Source: Nocardioidaceae bacterium (GTDB taxonomy: Bacteria; Actinomycetota; Actinomycetes; Propionibacteriales; Nocardioidaceae). From it: DNA of 64,000 bases. A model generated the notes under the pieces. That model was given only the letters and a program-made list of their open reading frames with translations, ran no database searches and was not told the DNA's origin. How positions within the stretch are numbered: position 1 is the first letter of the stretch; each line of letters begins with the position of its first letter. The position numbers and the translations under genes were made by a program. The stretch spans positions 310,001 to 374,000 of the forward strand of contig JAUJOD010000001.1 in the NCBI GenBank assembly GCA_030447865.1, read 5' to 3'. Positions 20,802-28,784 of the stretch are shown piece by piece.

Positions 20802-21769
20802 GCGACCCCGGCCACAATCTCGGCGAGGAGAGCAGGCTCGACGTTTCCTCCCGACACCATGGCCACCACCGGTCCGGGCGCCAGCACGTCAGGGTGCTCC
20901 AGGCAGCCAGCGACTGCCACCGCACCGCTCGGCTCACACACGAGCTTCCCCTCGAGGATGATGCGGCGCATCGCCGATCGGATCGCGTCCTCGCTGACCG
21001 TCACCACGGCATCGACGAAGGCCTCGACGTGCCGCCAGTTCAGCTCACCGACCGCTTGCACTCGCAAGCCGTCGGCGATCGTCCGCCCGGTCGCCTCGCT
21101 GGGCCAGGTGACCCGATGCCCCCGCGCGAGCCCGTCAGCCAGGTCGCCCGCAAGCTCGGGCTCGACCCCGATGACCCGCACCGCCGGCGCCAGCGCCCGC
21201 ACGGCGGCGGCCACCCCGCTGATCAGACCACCCCCGCTTACCGGCACCACCACCGTCGCCAGCTCGGGAAGGTCGGCCACGATCTCGAGGCCGACGGTGC
21301 CCTGCCCGGCGATAACGGCAGCGTCGTCGAAGGGAGGGATGAACACCGCCCCGGTGTCGGCCCGGAGGCGCTCGACCTCGGCCGCGCGTTGCGCCAGGTC
21401 GACGAGCACCACCTGCGCGCCGAGCGCCTTCGTGGCGGCCTGCTTGACCGCCGGAGCAGAGTCCGGCATCACGACGGTGGCGCTGATGCCAGCGGCTCGC
21501 GCCGCCCGTGCCAACGCCTGCGCGTGGTTCCCGGAGGAGTGGGTGATCACACCCCGTGCGCGCTCCTGCTCGCTGAGCTGGGCGACGGCGTTCGTCGCGC
21601 CGCGCAGCTTGAACGACCCGCCGAGCTGAAGGCTCTCCGCCTTTGCGAACACCGGTGTGTCGTCGGAGCCGAGCGACGTCGCTAGCAGTGGAGTACGGCG
21701 TACGGCTGGCGCGATCCGCCGTGCCGCAGCCTCGATGTCTGCCAGGGTGACCAGCCCGTCAGTGCCCAC
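20798..21769 (-). CDS. Threonine dehydratase / serine racemase-like PLP enzyme
   Basis: Fold-type II PLP enzyme, 323 aa. The Schiff-base lysine is in GGSFKLRGATNA (about residue 53), followed by the THSSGNHAQALA substrate loop and the phosphate-binding glycine loop VSGGGLISG. The protein lacks the C-terminal ACT regulatory domain of biosynthetic IlvA, so it resembles catabolic threonine deaminase, serine racemase or related dehydratases. The exact amino acid cannot be decided. GTG start at 21769. Confidence 0.8.
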   Translation of the reverse strand: MGTDGLVTLADIEAAARRIAPAVRRTPLLATSLGSDDTPVFAKAESLQLGGSFKLRGATNAVAQLSEQERARGVITHSSGNHAQALARAARAAGISATVVMPDSAPAVKQAATKALGAQVVLVDLAQRAAEVERLRADTGAVFIPPFDDAAVIAGQGTVGLEIVADLPELATVVVPVSGGGLISGVAAAVRALAPAVRVIGVEPELAGDLADGLARGHRVTWPSEATGRTIADGLRVQAVGELNWRHVEAFVDAVVTVSEDAIRSAMRRIILEGKLVCEPSGAVAVAGCLEHPDVLAPGPVVAMVSGGNVEPALLAEIVAGVA

Positions 21770-21811
21770 CTAAGCGACTCTAGGGCTTGGTTCCGATGTC
21801 ACTTCTCGTGC

Positions 21812-22062
21812 CTATCCGAAGTCGATGTCGATGGGTTCGACATTGCCAACGGCCTGGTTGTCCACTTCGACGGCGAAGTTGACGACGGTTGCGGATGCGG
21901 GGGGTCGATGAGTGCCGTGCGCAGGAGATCCGTGCTGTCATCAACTGTGCGCAGGTCTTCGGACCCGAACTGGTGCTGCAGGTCCGGAGCCGAGCGGTAA
22001 GCCGCGAGGAGATCCGCCGCGTCGGACTCGCTCCAACGTCGAAGCCGAACCGCAACCTGCAC
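21812..22062 (-). pseudogene. GNAT acetyltransferase remnant, frameshifted and truncated
   Basis: From a GTG at 22062 the frame reads MQVAVRLRRWSESDAADLL and continues as a typical GNAT N-terminal half. At a run of six Cs (minus strand; 21899-21904) the frame is lost. Adding one C restores VVNFAVEVDNQAVGNVEPID, again GNAT-like, until a TAG at 21812-21814. Only about 83 residues of a normal 165-180 remain, and nothing GNAT-like follows. It is therefore a decayed gene fragment in an otherwise gene-free 430-bp interval; the indel alone could be a sequencing error, but the truncation would remain. Confidence 0.65.
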
Positions 22063-22201
22063 GTAGCGACCCTAAAGGACAAGCCGCCTGTCTTTTGCTG
22101 GTCACGTGGCTTGTCGACTCTGCGGGAGTGGGGCTCCCCTCACCCTGTGGCCGGACAACTTACGACCTAAGGTGGAAGGGAACGAACGAAAGAGGTGACA
22201 C

Positions 22202-22498
22202 GTGCGGTTCCTGCCCTGGGTGCTGGTGATCGTGCTCTATGTGTACTGCTGGATCGAGATCTGGCAGTCCGACCCACGTGAGGTGCGCCAGTTGTCGCGC
22301 GGAGTGTGGTCGCTGTTCGTGGCCATCCCGTTGTTCGGTGCGGTGGCCTGGTTGACCGTGGGCCGCCCGAACGGCACCGCGGTGACACCGACCCCTCGGC
22401 GGCCTCAGCCGCGCCCGATCGCCCCCGACGACGACCCTGACTTCTTGCGCAGCCTGCGCCGCCGTCCGCCCGACGATGACGGACCGCTAAAGCCCTGA
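22202..22498 (+). CDS. PLDc_N-domain small membrane protein
   Basis: A 98-aa protein with two membrane segments (residues 4-20 and 38-56). Between them is the motif DPREVRQLSRGVW, characteristic of the phospholipase-D-nuclease N-terminal (PLDc_N) domain, found alone in many actinobacterial proteins. A polar, proline-rich cytoplasmic tail follows. The GTG at 22202 is preceded by GAGGTGA. The last 12 bp overlap the convergent ccsB. Function unknown; no catalytic domain is present. Confidence 0.75.
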   Translation: MRFLPWVLVIVLYVYCWIEIWQSDPREVRQLSRGVWSLFVAIPLFGAVAWLTVGRPNGTAVTPTPRRPQPRPIAPDDDPDFLRSLRRRPPDDDGPLKP

Positions 22499-23509
22499 GT
22501 AGGCGTGCAGGCCCGACCCGAGCAGGTTGATTCCGACGAAGTTGAAGAGGAACGTCGCGAAGCCGACCAGGGCGACGTAGGCAGCGCCCCGACCCTGCCA
22601 GCCCGCTGTCGCCCGAGCGTGCAGGTACGCCGCGTACGCCACCCAGGTGATGAACGCCCACACCTCCTTGGGGTCCCAACCCCAGAACCGGCTCCAGGCG
22701 TACTGCGCCCAGATCGCGCCGGCGAGCACGGCGAACGTCCACAGCGGGAACGCGAAGGCGTGCACCCGGTAGGCGACCCGGTCGATCGCCTCGGCCGACG
22801 GAGTGCGCCATAAGAACCCGGTCCGGGGCAGCGCCGGGTTGGCCGCTGCTTTGGCCTCGAGCCGGCTCCGGAGCAGGAACAGCACCGAGGTAAGCGCACC
22901 GATGGTGAACGCACCGCCGGCGATGGCAGCAGCGGAGACGTGGATGACCAGCCAGTATGAGTGCAGGGCGGCCGTGAGCGGGGCCACCGGCCGGTACAGC
23001 ACGATCATGGCGACGCCCAGCACGGGGACGAGGAAGCCGGTCACCAGCAGCCCGAGCCAGCGGACGGAGTAGCGGCGTACCAAGACGACGTACGCGACAG
23101 CGACAGCCAGCGAACCGGTGATCGCGAACTCGTACATGCTGCCCCACGGAACCCGTGAGGCCGCGAACCCGCGACAGATGACGCCTGCGGCATGCAGCAG
23201 CAGGCCAAGCACGGTCAGCGACAGCCCGATCCGGCCGAACCTGTCGCTGCGCTCCGCGTCCGGCTCGTCCGGCGCGGCGACAGCTGCCGGTGAAGTGACA
23301 GCGCCGACTGCCGAGCCGCGGGCCGCGCCAACGACCACCGACTCACCAGCGGTGGTTCCGACGCGCTCGGCCAGAGCACGATCACGGGTGTCGGCGGGCA
23401 GTTGCCTCGCCATCGCCCACTCCGCGATGTGGGCAAGCATGGCGAGTGCGTAGACGACGGTGGCCGAGTACAGCGCGTTGTTGCTGACCTGAGCCAGCGT
23501 CTCGGTCAC
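22487..23509 (-). CDS. ccsB: Cytochrome c biogenesis protein CcsB/CcsA (haem handling)
   Basis: System II cytochrome c assembly protein that presents haem outside the membrane together with ResB. The 340-aa product has about eight membrane segments. The tryptophan-rich WGWDPKEVWAFITW motif and conserved His residues (for example LLLHAAGVICRGF and LVIHVSAAAIAGG) match haem-binding CcsA/CcsB. A roughly 55-residue non-membrane insert follows the first segment. Its ATG overlaps the resB stop as ATGA. Some annotation schemes call the actinobacterial protein CcsB, others CcsA. Confidence 0.9.
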   Translation of the reverse strand: MTETLAQVSNNALYSATVVYALAMLAHIAEWAMARQLPADTRDRALAERVGTTAGESVVVGAARGSAVGAVTSPAAVAAPDEPDAERSDRFGRIGLSLTVLGLLLHAAGVICRGFAASRVPWGSMYEFAITGSLAVAVAYVVLVRRYSVRWLGLLVTGFLVPVLGVAMIVLYRPVAPLTAALHSYWLVIHVSAAAIAGGAFTIGALTSVLFLLRSRLEAKAAANPALPRTGFLWRTPSAEAIDRVAYRVHAFAFPLWTFAVLAGAIWAQYAWSRFWGWDPKEVWAFITWVAYAAYLHARATAGWQGRGAAYVALVGFATFLFNFVGINLLGSGLHAYSGL

Positions 23510-25140
23510 CGCCGTACCTCCTGGGTCTCAGACTGCTGGTGCGCCAATCGCGGCGCCGCCGGTCGCAGGGCCGACGCCACCTCGGCCAGGTGGGTAGCCG
23601 GGTCGCCGCCGGACACGCGGTCAAGGGCCGCTGCCTCGACCACCGTACGCCCGCCGGTCGACCGACAGCGGACCCAGGTACGCCGGGGCCGCACGAACAG
23701 CGAGCCGAGCAGGCCGACGATCGCCAGTACCACCCCGGCGAGCGGAATCACGGTGCCGGGCGACTCGCTGATCTGCAGCTTCACCCAGCGCGAGTAGCCG
23801 TTGAAGGTGATCGAGCCGGCGCCACCGGCGAGCTTGGCGGTATCCCCTTCCTCGAGCAGCAGCGCCCGTGGGTTGCCGCCCGGGGTGGTGAACCGCTGCA
23901 GCCGGTCCTTGTCGAGCACGTAGACCGATTGCGGGGCTCCCGAGTCGAGCCCCAGATCACCCCGGTACGCGATGAGCGACAGCACCGGGTTGTCGGCGGC
24001 AGGGAACGCGGAGTACGGCTGACCCTGCGGCGACAACGCCGCCGTGGGGAAGAAGTAACCCTCGAAGGCCAGCTGCGTGGGGACTGCGTCGGGCACCTTG
24101 ATCACGCCGAACGACACGAACGAGCTGTCCTGCGGCAGAAAGATCACCGGCCCCGAGTACGCCACGTCGCCGTTGCCATCGCGAACCGTGACGTCGGGGG
24201 CATACCCATGGCCGACGAGGAAGACCGAGGTGTCACCGACGTCCAGTGGCGAGTTGACCCGCAGGTCATAGTCGTACGGCGGCGAGTCCGGTCGTTCACG
24301 CACCGAGAGTGCGGCGTTGAACGCCACCGGAGTACCCGCGCCCGGGCCGGTGCGCTGCCACGAGACGTCGAAGTCCTCGACGGTGAAGCTGAACGGCGCC
24401 AGCGACGAGGGGTCGAAGCGGGCCCTCGGCGTGAAGTCGTCGTACTGGATCAGCGTGTTCGAGAAGCCCTCACCCACGACCACCGACGCACCGCCCCTGA
24501 AGCCGAAGAGGCTGGTCACCGCGACACCGACGAGCACCACCAGCAGGGCGAGGTGGAACAGCAGGTTCCCGGCCTCCCGCACATACCCCTTCTCCGCGCT
24601 CACCACCACCTCGCCGCCGTCACCCTCGGCGCTGGCGCGGTAGACCTCCACGCGTCTGCGCTGGGCCCGCAGCAGCTGGGCGGCCCGCTCCGCAGCGGTG
24701 TCGACGGGCTCGGGCGTCTGCCACGTGTCGTACGCCGGCAGCCGCGCGAGGTTGCGTGGCGCCCGCGGGGGCCGGGCTGCCAGCGCCCGGGCGTAGACGC
24801 GGAGTCGAGGGATGAAGCAGCCAACCAGCGACAGCATCAGCAGCAGGTAGATCGCGCTGAACCAGATCGAGCTGTAGACGGAGAACATGCCGAGCCGGTC
24901 GAAGACCGGGGCGAGGTCGGGGTGCCGGTTTCGGAACGCGGCCACCGCTGATGGGTCGACCTGTTCCTGCGGGATGACCGACCCCGGCACGGCCGCCACC
25001 GCCAGCAGGAAAAGCAGCACCAGTGCGGTACGCATCGAGGTGAGCTGCCGCCACACCCACCGGGCGAACTCAGCCGGCCCGAGAGCGGGCGCTTGCTGCG
25101 CCGGTGGGCTGGGCGCCGGTGCCTCAGACAGCTGTCTCAA
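23506..25140 (-). CDS. resB: Cytochrome c biogenesis protein ResB (CcsB1-like)
   Basis: Partner of CcsA/CcsB in system II cytochrome c maturation. The protein has three N-terminal membrane segments, a large extracytoplasmic domain (about residues 195-460) and a last membrane segment near the C-terminus. The start region TSMRTALVLLFLLAVAAVPGS, preceded by a WVWRQL segment, is typical of actinobacterial ResB. The start is uncertain: TTG at 25140 gives the usual length (544 aa), and a GTG at 25188 would overlap ccdA by 65 bp. No strong ribosome site decides between them. Confidence 0.9.
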   Translation of the reverse strand: MRQLSEAPAPSPPAQQAPALGPAEFARWVWRQLTSMRTALVLLFLLAVAAVPGSVIPQEQVDPSAVAAFRNRHPDLAPVFDRLGMFSVYSSIWFSAIYLLLMLSLVGCFIPRLRVYARALAARPPRAPRNLARLPAYDTWQTPEPVDTAAERAAQLLRAQRRRVEVYRASAEGDGGEVVVSAEKGYVREAGNLLFHLALLVVLVGVAVTSLFGFRGGASVVVGEGFSNTLIQYDDFTPRARFDPSSLAPFSFTVEDFDVSWQRTGPGAGTPVAFNAALSVRERPDSPPYDYDLRVNSPLDVGDTSVFLVGHGYAPDVTVRDGNGDVAYSGPVIFLPQDSSFVSFGVIKVPDAVPTQLAFEGYFFPTAALSPQGQPYSAFPAADNPVLSLIAYRGDLGLDSGAPQSVYVLDKDRLQRFTTPGGNPRALLLEEGDTAKLAGGAGSITFNGYSRWVKLQISESPGTVIPLAGVVLAIVGLLGSLFVRPRRTWVRCRSTGGRTVVEAAALDRVSGGDPATHLAEVASALRPAAPRLAHQQSETQEVRR

Positions 25141-25933
25141 AGCCCACCACTCGGGTCTGGGTCCAGGCGATGACGTGGTCCCAGGCACCGGTGAGGAGCA
25201 GCACTCCGACGAGCACCAGCATGCCTCCCCCGAGCCGCATCACCGCGAGCTGATGCCGGCGGACCCAGCCGATCGCCGTTGACATCCGCCGGTAGCCGAC
25301 TGCGGCAAGCAGGAACGGCACCCCCAGGCCGAGGCAGTAGGCGCCGGCGAGGAGCGCACCGCGGCTGGCACTGGCCTCGTTGGCGGCCAGCGTGAGCACA
25401 GCGGCCAGCGTCGGCCCCATGCACGGTGTCCATCCCACCCCGAACAGCACACCGAGCAGCGGGGCCGCCGTCAGTCCGACCGCCGGCACGGTGTGCACCC
25501 GCACATCGCGCTGCAACCACGGCAGCACGCCGGCGAACACCAGGCCCACGACGATCGTCACGACCGCGAGCACCCGGGTGATCGCATCGTCGTGCGCGAG
25601 CAACAGGTAGCCCAGTCGGCCGATGGCTGCACTCTCCAGCACGAAGACGACAGAGAACCCCGCGATGAACAACAACGTGCCAACGACCATCCGGCTCCGC
25701 AACCCGCTGCGACCGCCGGCGACGATGTCGGCAGCGGACAGGCCGGTCAGGTAGGAGAAGTATCCCGGCAGCAGCGGCAGCACGCACGGAGAGAAGAACG
25801 AGACGCCGCCGGCCACCAGCGCAACGGGGATCGCGAGCAGCAGCGAGCCGTCGAGGGCGGTGGTGGCGAACCAGGAGCCAATCGAGGCCGGCAACCCCTG
25901 CACCGCCGCGAGACTGGTGTCCACGGTCGGCAA
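25124..25933 (-). CDS. ccdA: Thiol-disulfide electron carrier CcdA
   Basis: Membrane protein that moves reducing equivalents across the membrane to keep apocytochrome c thiols reduced. The 269-aa product has six or seven membrane segments, with the redox cysteines in FFSPCVLPLLPGY and GWTPCMGPTL. Start is TTG at 25933, five bases after the tlpA stop, or GTG at 25924. It sits between tlpA and resB in the usual actinobacterial order. Confidence 0.92.
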   Translation of the reverse strand: MPTVDTSLAAVQGLPASIGSWFATTALDGSLLLAIPVALVAGGVSFFSPCVLPLLPGYFSYLTGLSAADIVAGGRSGLRSRMVVGTLLFIAGFSVVFVLESAAIGRLGYLLLAHDDAITRVLAVVTIVVGLVFAGVLPWLQRDVRVHTVPAVGLTAAPLLGVLFGVGWTPCMGPTLAAVLTLAANEASASRGALLAGAYCLGLGVPFLLAAVGYRRMSTAIGWVRRHQLAVMRLGGGMLVLVGVLLLTGAWDHVIAWTQTRVVGFETAV

Positions 25934-25938
25934 CGCCG

Positions 25939-26529
25939 TCAGCCGCCGCGAGCGACGTCGCGGACGAGCCCGACCAGTGTGCTCGCGGTGACCTCACCTG
26001 AGACGATCGCCGCCACCCGGCCGGCTTTGTCGATGACGAGGGTGGTGGGCGGGGACTGGATCGTCACGATGTCGTAGAAGGCCAGCAGCGACTCTCCGCT
26101 GGGGTCGAACAGGCTGTCGTAAGGGAGGCCCTTGGACCGGACGAAGGCCCGGGCCGCTGCCCGGTTGTCGCGGATGTCGATGCCGAAGAACGGTACGTCG
26201 GGCAGCTGCTTAGCAGCCTCGACCAGGTCGTCTGCCTCGGCCCGGCACGGTGCACACCACTGCGCCCAGATGTTGACGACGGTGACCTGCCCGGCGGTGT
26301 CGCTCAGGGAGATCTGCTCTCCGTCGAGCGACTCCCCGGCGAGCTCGGGGGCGGGCTGGCGGTCGCCCTCGTCGATGATGCTGACCACGCCGTCGCCCGC
26401 GATGTAGCCCTTGGTGCCGGTGGCCGACCCGGACGCCCCACATGCGGACAACAGCAGCGTCGCAGCCAACCCAGCGGCGGCCAGCACAGCGCCGGGCACG
26501 GCTCGGGAACGGGTACGGCGAGCGGTCAA
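25939..26529 (-). CDS. tlpA: TlpA/ResA-type thioredoxin-like lipoprotein
   Basis: Extracytoplasmic thiol-disulfide oxidoreductase, probably reducing apocytochrome c with electrons from CcdA. The N-terminus has Arg residues, a hydrophobic stretch and a lipobox LLLSAC, so it should be a lipoprotein. The thioredoxin active site is WAQWCAPCRAE, and the cis-proline region SPPTTLVIDKAG is present. The TTG at 26529 has GGGAG about nine bases upstream; an in-frame extension further up would run into the phosphatase gene. 196 aa. Confidence 0.88.
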   Translation of the reverse strand: MTARRTRSRAVPGAVLAAAGLAATLLLSACGASGSATGTKGYIAGDGVVSIIDEGDRQPAPELAGESLDGEQISLSDTAGQVTVVNIWAQWCAPCRAEADDLVEAAKQLPDVPFFGIDIRDNRAAARAFVRSKGLPYDSLFDPSGESLLAFYDIVTIQSPPTTLVIDKAGRVAAIVSGEVTASTLVGLVRDVARGG

Positions 26530-26531
26530 GG

Positions 26532-27191
26532 TCAGGCTCCCGCGGTGAACTTCTTGTCGGCCCTGACCGGCACCAGGTCGGCTGCTGGCTCGGAGTAGGC
26601 GACCGAGACCACGGTGTCGCCAGCGTAGGTAAACGTGGTCAGGCTCGCCAGGCTGCACTGACGCTGGCGGGGGTCGTGCCACAGCCGGCGCCCCTCGACG
26701 TACGAGCGCGCCATCCACACAGGCTGCTGGTGCGAGACGATCAGCGCCTCATGGCCGGCGGCTGCCTCCCTGGCGTCGTGCATCGCCGCCAGCATCCGCA
26801 CCACGATGTCGCGGTAGGGCTCCCCCCAGGAGGGTCGAAACGGGTTGTAGAGGTACCGCCACGTCGAGGGCCGGCGCAAGGAGCCGTTGCCCGGCCCGAA
26901 CTGCTGACCCTCGAACGCATTCGCCGCCTCGATCACGCGGTCGTCGGTGACGATGTCGAGCCCGAACGCCTCCGCCGACGGTCTCGCCGTCTCTTGAGTG
27001 CGCTCCAGTGGCGAGGCGACCAGGTGGGTGATGTCGCGACCCACCAGGGTCTTGGCAACGCGCTCGGCCATTGCCTTGCCGATCTCGCTGAGATGGAAGT
27101 TCGGCAACCGGCCGTAGAGAACGCCGTCTGGGTTGTGCACCTCACCATGACGGAGCAGGTGCACAACCGTTTCCTTGGCAGTCGCGGTCAT
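26532..27191 (-). CDS. Histidine phosphatase family protein (phosphoglycerate-mutase-like)
   Basis: A 219-aa enzyme with the phosphohistidine motif LLRHGEVHNPDG at residues 12-23, the SPLERTQETA segment and the second catalytic histidine in ALIVSHQQPVWM. Members at this place beside hemL and the cytochrome c genes are common in actinobacteria, but the substrate is not known. True glycolytic phosphoglycerate mutase is unlikely given the divergent C-terminus. ATG at 27191, 6 bp after hemL. Confidence 0.82.
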   Translation of the reverse strand: MTATAKETVVHLLRHGEVHNPDGVLYGRLPNFHLSEIGKAMAERVAKTLVGRDITHLVASPLERTQETARPSAEAFGLDIVTDDRVIEAANAFEGQQFGPGNGSLRRPSTWRYLYNPFRPSWGEPYRDIVVRMLAAMHDAREAAAGHEALIVSHQQPVWMARSYVEGRRLWHDPRQRQCSLASLTTFTYAGDTVVSVAYSEPAADLVPVRADKKFTAGA

Positions 27192-27197
27192 CGAGTC

Positions 27198-28571
27198 TCA
27201 CTTCCCTGACTTGGTCGCAGCCGGCGGCCCCGCGGGGATCGCGGCCGCCACGGCGGCCGCACGCGGTAGGGCAGCGGCGATTCTGTCGACTGCCCGGTCG
27301 TCGTGGGCGGCGCTGACGAACCACGCCTCGAAGGCGCTGGGCGGTAGGTAGACCCCTTGTTCGAGCATCGCATGGAAGAACGCCGCGAACCGCGGCAGCA
27401 CCTGTCGGCTGGCCGTGCCGAAGTCGGGGACTGTGGTGATGTCGTCGGTCTCGACGAAGAACGCGCTGAACAGGTTGCCCGCCCGCTGGACGACGTGCGG
27501 CACACAGGCGTCGGTCAAGGCGTCATCGACGAGCGCTGCGATCGTCGCTGCGACCGCGTCGAGTCGGCGGTAGACGTCGTCGGTGGCCAGCCGCAGGGTG
27601 GTGAGCCCGGCGGTGGCCGCCACAGGGTTGCCCGCCAAGGTGCCGGCTTGGTAGACGGGACCCTCGGGAGCCAGCTGGGCCATCAGGTCGCGCCGACCGC
27701 CGAACGCAGCGGCGGGGAACCCACCGCCCATGACCTTGCCGAACGTCATCAGGTCGGGGACCCAGCCTTCGTTGGCCCCGTCCAGACCCCAGTAGCCGGC
27801 GCGGCTCACCCGGAAACCGGTCATCACCTCATCGGAGATGAACAAGGCGCCGGCGTCGTGGCACAGGCGCGCCAGGGCGGCATTGAAACCGGGGAGCGGG
27901 GCGACCGCGCCCATGTTGCCGGGTGCTGCCTCGGTGATGAGACAAGCGATCGAGTCGCCGTACGTCGCGAACGCCTGCTGCACAGCGGCGAGGTCGTTGT
28001 AGGGCAGGACCAGCGTGGCCGCCGTCGCCGCCGCGGGTACGCCGGGAGTGCCCGGAATTGCGAGGGTGGCGATGCCGGAACCGGCAGCGGCGAGCAGGGC
28101 GTCAACGTGGCCGTGGTAGCAGCCGGCGAACTTGACGACGAGGTCACGGCCGGTGCAGCCGCGGGCCAGCCGGATCGCCGACATCGTGGCCTCGGTGCCG
28201 GACGAGACCAGCCGGACCTGGTCAACCGGGGTGCGGGCGACGATCTCAGCGGCGAGCTCCACCTCGGGTGGAGCGGGCGTGCCGAACGACGTACCCCTGT
28301 GGACGGCGGCGGTGACGGCGTCGAGCACGTGCGGATGGGCGTGGCCGAGAATCAGGGGACCCCATGAGCACACCAGGTCCACGTACTCGACACCGTCGAC
28401 GTCGTAGAGGTACGGCCCCTGTCCACGGGCCATGAAGCGAGGTGTGCCGCCAACTCCGCGGAACGCCCGTACGGGGCTGTTGACGCCCCCCGGCGTGACC
28501 TCGAGAGCTCGGTCGAACCATGCCGCCGAGCTGACCGCGGACCGGATGGGGGCCGCTTCGGTTGAGGTCAC
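27198..28571 (-). CDS. hemL: Glutamate-1-semialdehyde 2,1-aminomutase
   Basis: PLP enzyme of the C5 route to 5-aminolevulinate, acting after HemA (also in this window). The 457-aa product has the family start [18 protein letters not shown], the [17 protein letters not shown] cofactor loop, [11 protein letters not shown] and the lysine in [12 protein letters not shown] (near residue 274). GTG at 28571. It leads a leftward run of hemL, phosphatase, tlpA, ccdA, resB and ccsB. Confidence 0.95.
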   Translation of the reverse strand: MTSTEAAPIRSAVSSAAWFDRALEVTPGGVNSPVRAFRGVGGTPRFMARGQGPYLYDVDGVEYVDLVCSWGPLILGHAHPHVLDAVTAAVHRGTSFGTPAPPEVELAAEIVARTPVDQVRLVSSGTEATMSAIRLARGCTGRDLVVKFAGCYHGHVDALLAAAGSGIATLAIPGTPGVPAAATAATLVLPYNDLAAVQQAFATYGDSIACLITEAAPGNMGAVAPLPGFNAALARLCHDAGALFISDEVMTGFRVSRAGYWGLDGANEGWVPDLMTFGKVMGGGFPAAAFGGRRDLMAQLAPEGPVYQAGTLAGNPVAATAGLTTLRLATDDVYRRLDAVAATIAALVDDALTDACVPHVVQRAGNLFSAFFVETDDITTVPDFGTASRQVLPRFAAFFHAMLEQGVYLPPSAFEAWFVSAAHDDRAVDRIAAALPRAAAVAAAIPAGPPAATKSGK

Positions 28572-28784
28572 TGCCCCATTGTCGCCGAGGAGATCGACAT
28601 GGCGTGACCCTGGGGGGTTCCAGCCAACCGTCGACGCCGGAACACCGAGCGCAGGACTGTGGCATACTTGCCGTCGCCCCTATCACAGTTGTCTGCACGA
28701 GTTTACGCCGGCTGTAACACTGCGAGGGCAAGGACTGTCCAGCCGGTCTCCGGCGCGACAGCGAGGGAATACGTCGGAGGGACC
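28572..28784 (+). promoter_or_regulatory. Leader region of the lytic transglycosylase gene
   Basis: The 213-bp gap between divergent hemL and the transglycosylase gene contains a possible -10 CATACT at 28663-28668, which would leave a leader of about 110 bases. Inside it, CCGGCTG (28708-28714) can pair with CAGCCGG (28740-28746), enclosing a smaller GGACTGTCC stem. The signatures of the c-di-AMP (ydaO) riboswitch were not found. A GGAGG ribosome site precedes the ATG at 28785. Confidence 0.3.

Noticed and set aside
28572-28784. Possible c-di-AMP (ydaO) riboswitch before the lytic transglycosylase, suggested by disA in the same window
   Set aside because: The conserved segments expected in actinobacterial ydaO elements (such as GAATCCGACAGC) are absent; only a generic hairpin is present. 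An Infernal search would settle it.
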